Origin: Halobellus inordinatus
GTDB taxonomy: Archaea > Halobacteriota > Halobacteria > Halobacteriales > Haloferacaceae
Direction of reading: 5' to 3'
Assembly (NCBI RefSeq): GCF_024464655.1
Contig: NZ_JANHAV010000004.1
Location: 62,001-126,000, forward strand
DNA length: 64,000 bases
In this document: positions 62,004 to 64,000 of the stretch, one piece after another
Layout: each line of letters begins with the position of its first letter
Position numbering within the stretch: position 1 is the first letter of the stretch
Notes under the pieces: generated by a model
The model's database searches: none
What the model was told of the DNA's origin: nothing
The model's input: only the letters and a program-made list of their open reading frames with translations
Program-made: the position numbers and the translations under genes

Positions 62004-62295
62004 TGCTCGCGTCCCGTGTTGGCACGGCTCAATGAGGTCCATAGCCTGCATCTCAATACATTCCGTAGGCCGAGCGTAGCGATTGTCTCGTGAAGCCGAT
62101 CTGGACAGATCCAGGCTTCGCGTGAACCACTTACCGCTATATACAGTTTCACTGTCCCCTAGTGGGACTGCTCTTCTTGAGGCCTACGGCTTTCGCGGAT
62201 CTTTTGATTTTCGGCTCAGGTTCTGGGGGCCCTTCGCCGCCAACGAGGATCGAGCGTTCAACACCTCTTTCATCCCTTCGGCTATCTGTCGGGAA
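62004..62295. other. Intergenic, nothing recognised
   Basis: A gap between the MITE and the 3' end of the minus-strand surface-protein gene. No coding frame or repeat is convincing. Confidence 0.4.
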
Positions 62296-64000
62296 CTAGT
62301 CCCGCGGGCGTCTGTCGTGGAGCCATTTGATGAGAGCGGAACTACCAGCGACACCCCCGAGTGCCGTGCCGATACCAAAACCGGGGGCTTCACTGGATGT
62401 CGGATCACCGTTCTGGTCGCTTCCATCAGCGGACCCGCCTTCTGACTGAGCTTGTATTGTCACACTGTCTGTGTACCGATTGACGTCATCCTCATCGTCA
62501 CCACGATACCATATTGCGATCCCACCCACATCGAATTCGCCTGGCTCATTCGCCGCCAAGCGAATACTAATGCTCGATTGGCTTGCCGGGTCGATAGTTT
62601 CTACTGCATTGTACTGATTTGACCCTGAATCAGCACCTGCCACACTGGACACAGATATGCCACTCGGGGTATTGATCACTAACTGTACAGTTACTTCTTT
62701 GTTTGAAAGATAGTTCACGATGCTAAGTGTAATGATAGCATCCTCATCAAGTGTGATTTCTGTTTGCGTCCCCGTGAATTCAAAATTCACTTGCTGTTGA
62801 ACCACCGTAACTTGCTTTTCAGTACTGGCTTCGAGTCCGTCATCGTCGGTGACTCGCAATTTGACGTTTTTATCACCGGGCTCTCAAAGGAGTATTCGAC
62901 AACGTCCCCGTCAATATGATATCCTGAGTTGGGATCCTGGTCGATATCCCACTCATATTTTTCAATCATTCCATCCGGGTCAGATGACGCGGTTCCCTCA
63001 AAGGTCACTGAATCACCAACTTCTGGTTCATTTGGTGAATGTGAGATAATTGCCTCTGGGACCTGATTCGCTCGAACGACGTCTACGCTTTTTGAAATTG
63101 TTGCAGAAGCATCCTGATCATCGGTTACTGTTAATTCGACATCTTTCCTGCCTGGCGTCTCGAATACTTTTGATACAATTTCACCAGTACCGGGACCAAG
63201 ATTTGAATTCCCGAACGTCCAATCATACTCCACGATCGACCGGTCATCAGTCGATTCACTTGCATCGAATGTCACCTCGGTATCAACACGGGGATTTCTA
63301 GGTGAATAACTGAAATCGGGGTCAGGTCGTTTATTCGGCTGATCAGTCAAAGCGTATACTGTCCCATCCTCTGTCCCAAAGTACACTTTATTATACGCGA
63401 TTGCCGGCGATCCAACGATCTCGCTGTCCGTCTCAAACCGGTTTAATTCTTCACCCGTATGCAAATCTAACACATAAAAATTGCCGTCGCGCGCTCCGAA
63501 ATACACTTTATCCCGTACGACTGCCACTCCACCAACCGGCGCCCAGTCCTCTTCGACTTGGAACTCCCAGTTTATTCCCATATCCTTTGACAGGCAAAAG
63601 ACACCTTCACCAAGCGGACTGACTACATATTCATCAGTAACAGCAGGCGAACCGAAGTTGTCGTCGGGGGTGTTGAACTCCCACTTTTTGGTGCCCAGAT
63701 TTGCACCGAAGGCCATCAAATCAGCATCAGAATTTGGAAGGTAGATCGTATTTCCCTGGACTGTGGGTGTTCCAACGTCGAAACTGTTGACTTCAATGTC
63801 CCAGTTGGAGGTCCCATCATTCAGGTCAATACTGTGGAGCGAAATAGGGCCTGCATAGTCCGCGAAATATACGGACCCATCAGCAATTGCCATCCCCCCC
63901 ACCGAGACTCGGTCGTGTACCCATTGTTGCCGTTGATCATCGATTGAAATTGAATGAAGACTCCCGGTTCGCTGGGATCCGTCTTCTTTCACAGCAACAA
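62296..64000 (-). pseudogene. PQQ-repeat / PKD-domain surface protein, frameshifted and cut by window edge
   Basis: The frame from the window edge to about 62870 has beta-propeller PQQ-like repeats (KVYFGARDGNFYVLDLHTGE, KVYFGTEDGTVYAL). Two PKD domains follow (PDFSYSPRNPRVDTEVTFDA and AIISHSPNEPEVGDSVTFEG). Frame is lost at the ccggg run near 62876-62880. Adding one G restores SPGDKNVKLRVTDDDGLEAS and the rest to the stop at 62296. The end has an acidic stretch and a hydrophobic helix (GTALGGVAGSSALIKWL) followed by basic residues, a membrane anchor. Probably a secreted cell-surface protein. A sequencing error is an alternative to true decay. Confidence 0.7.

Overview
The window is haloarchaeal (class Halobacteria) DNA. 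The evidence is high GC with strong third-position G/C bias, acidic proteins rich in Asp and Glu, TATA boxes 22-38 bases before start codons (leaderless transcripts), Orc1/Cdc6 replication proteins, a halorhodopsin gene and a FolC-FolP fusion. I see no rRNA, tRNA or CRISPR array.

Left part (1-20.4 kb) is mostly one-carbon and methylated-amine metabolism. It holds the start of formate-tetrahydrofolate ligase (1-156), folCP (525-3002), a BCCT osmolyte transporter (4325-6070), and a membrane HdrD/EtfD-like Fe-S protein (8040-10223). An operon of dimethylglycine/sarcosine dehydrogenase plus etfB and etfA follows (10832-15089), then a halorhodopsin pseudogene with two in-frame stops (15257-16090), threonine ammonia-lyase and a second dimethylglycine-oxidase-like enzyme (17535-20084).

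Middle part (20.4-44.5 kb) is an accessory region. It contains a decayed PAS regulator cut by an IS200/IS605 element (tnpA, a small ribbon-helix-helix-like ORF, tnpB), two further tnpB-only elements, an IS630-type transposase remnant, a split HTH gene and a PIN-domain toxin remnant. It also has several small unknown genes. Two Orc1/Cdc6 genes lie here (27.8 and 42.7 kb), each with its own, unrelated family of 20-bp repeats: ACACCCCTCTATCGATGTGT around the first and GAACACTTGCAGGGTGGTGT around the second. The second family includes eight copies at a strict 46-47-bp period (44115-44461) and three more about 7 kb away in the same phase. These look like two separate replication origins 15 kb apart. 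A DmdA-like tetrahydrofolate-dependent demethylase (39798-41165) and a threonine-synthase-like enzyme are also present.

Right part (44.5-64 kb) has a three-gene operon on the minus strand: a fused ferredoxin-NrfD protein, a cytoplasm-facing molybdopterin oxidoreductase and an Mrp/ApbC Fe-S carrier. An IclR regulator diverges from a complete glycine cleavage operon gcvT-gcvH-gcvPA-gcvPB-lpdA (54233-59982). A tyrosine recombinase and a frameshifted PQQ-repeat/PKD surface protein run to the window end.

Taken together, the metabolic genes suggest import of betaine-like solutes, stepwise N-demethylation to glycine with electrons passing through ETF to the membrane Fe-S protein, glycine cleavage, and channelling of the released methyl carbons through tetrahydrofolate. 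Short palindromic MITE-like elements of three families are scattered through the window (80-bp pair, 81-bp single, and an 85/219-bp pair).
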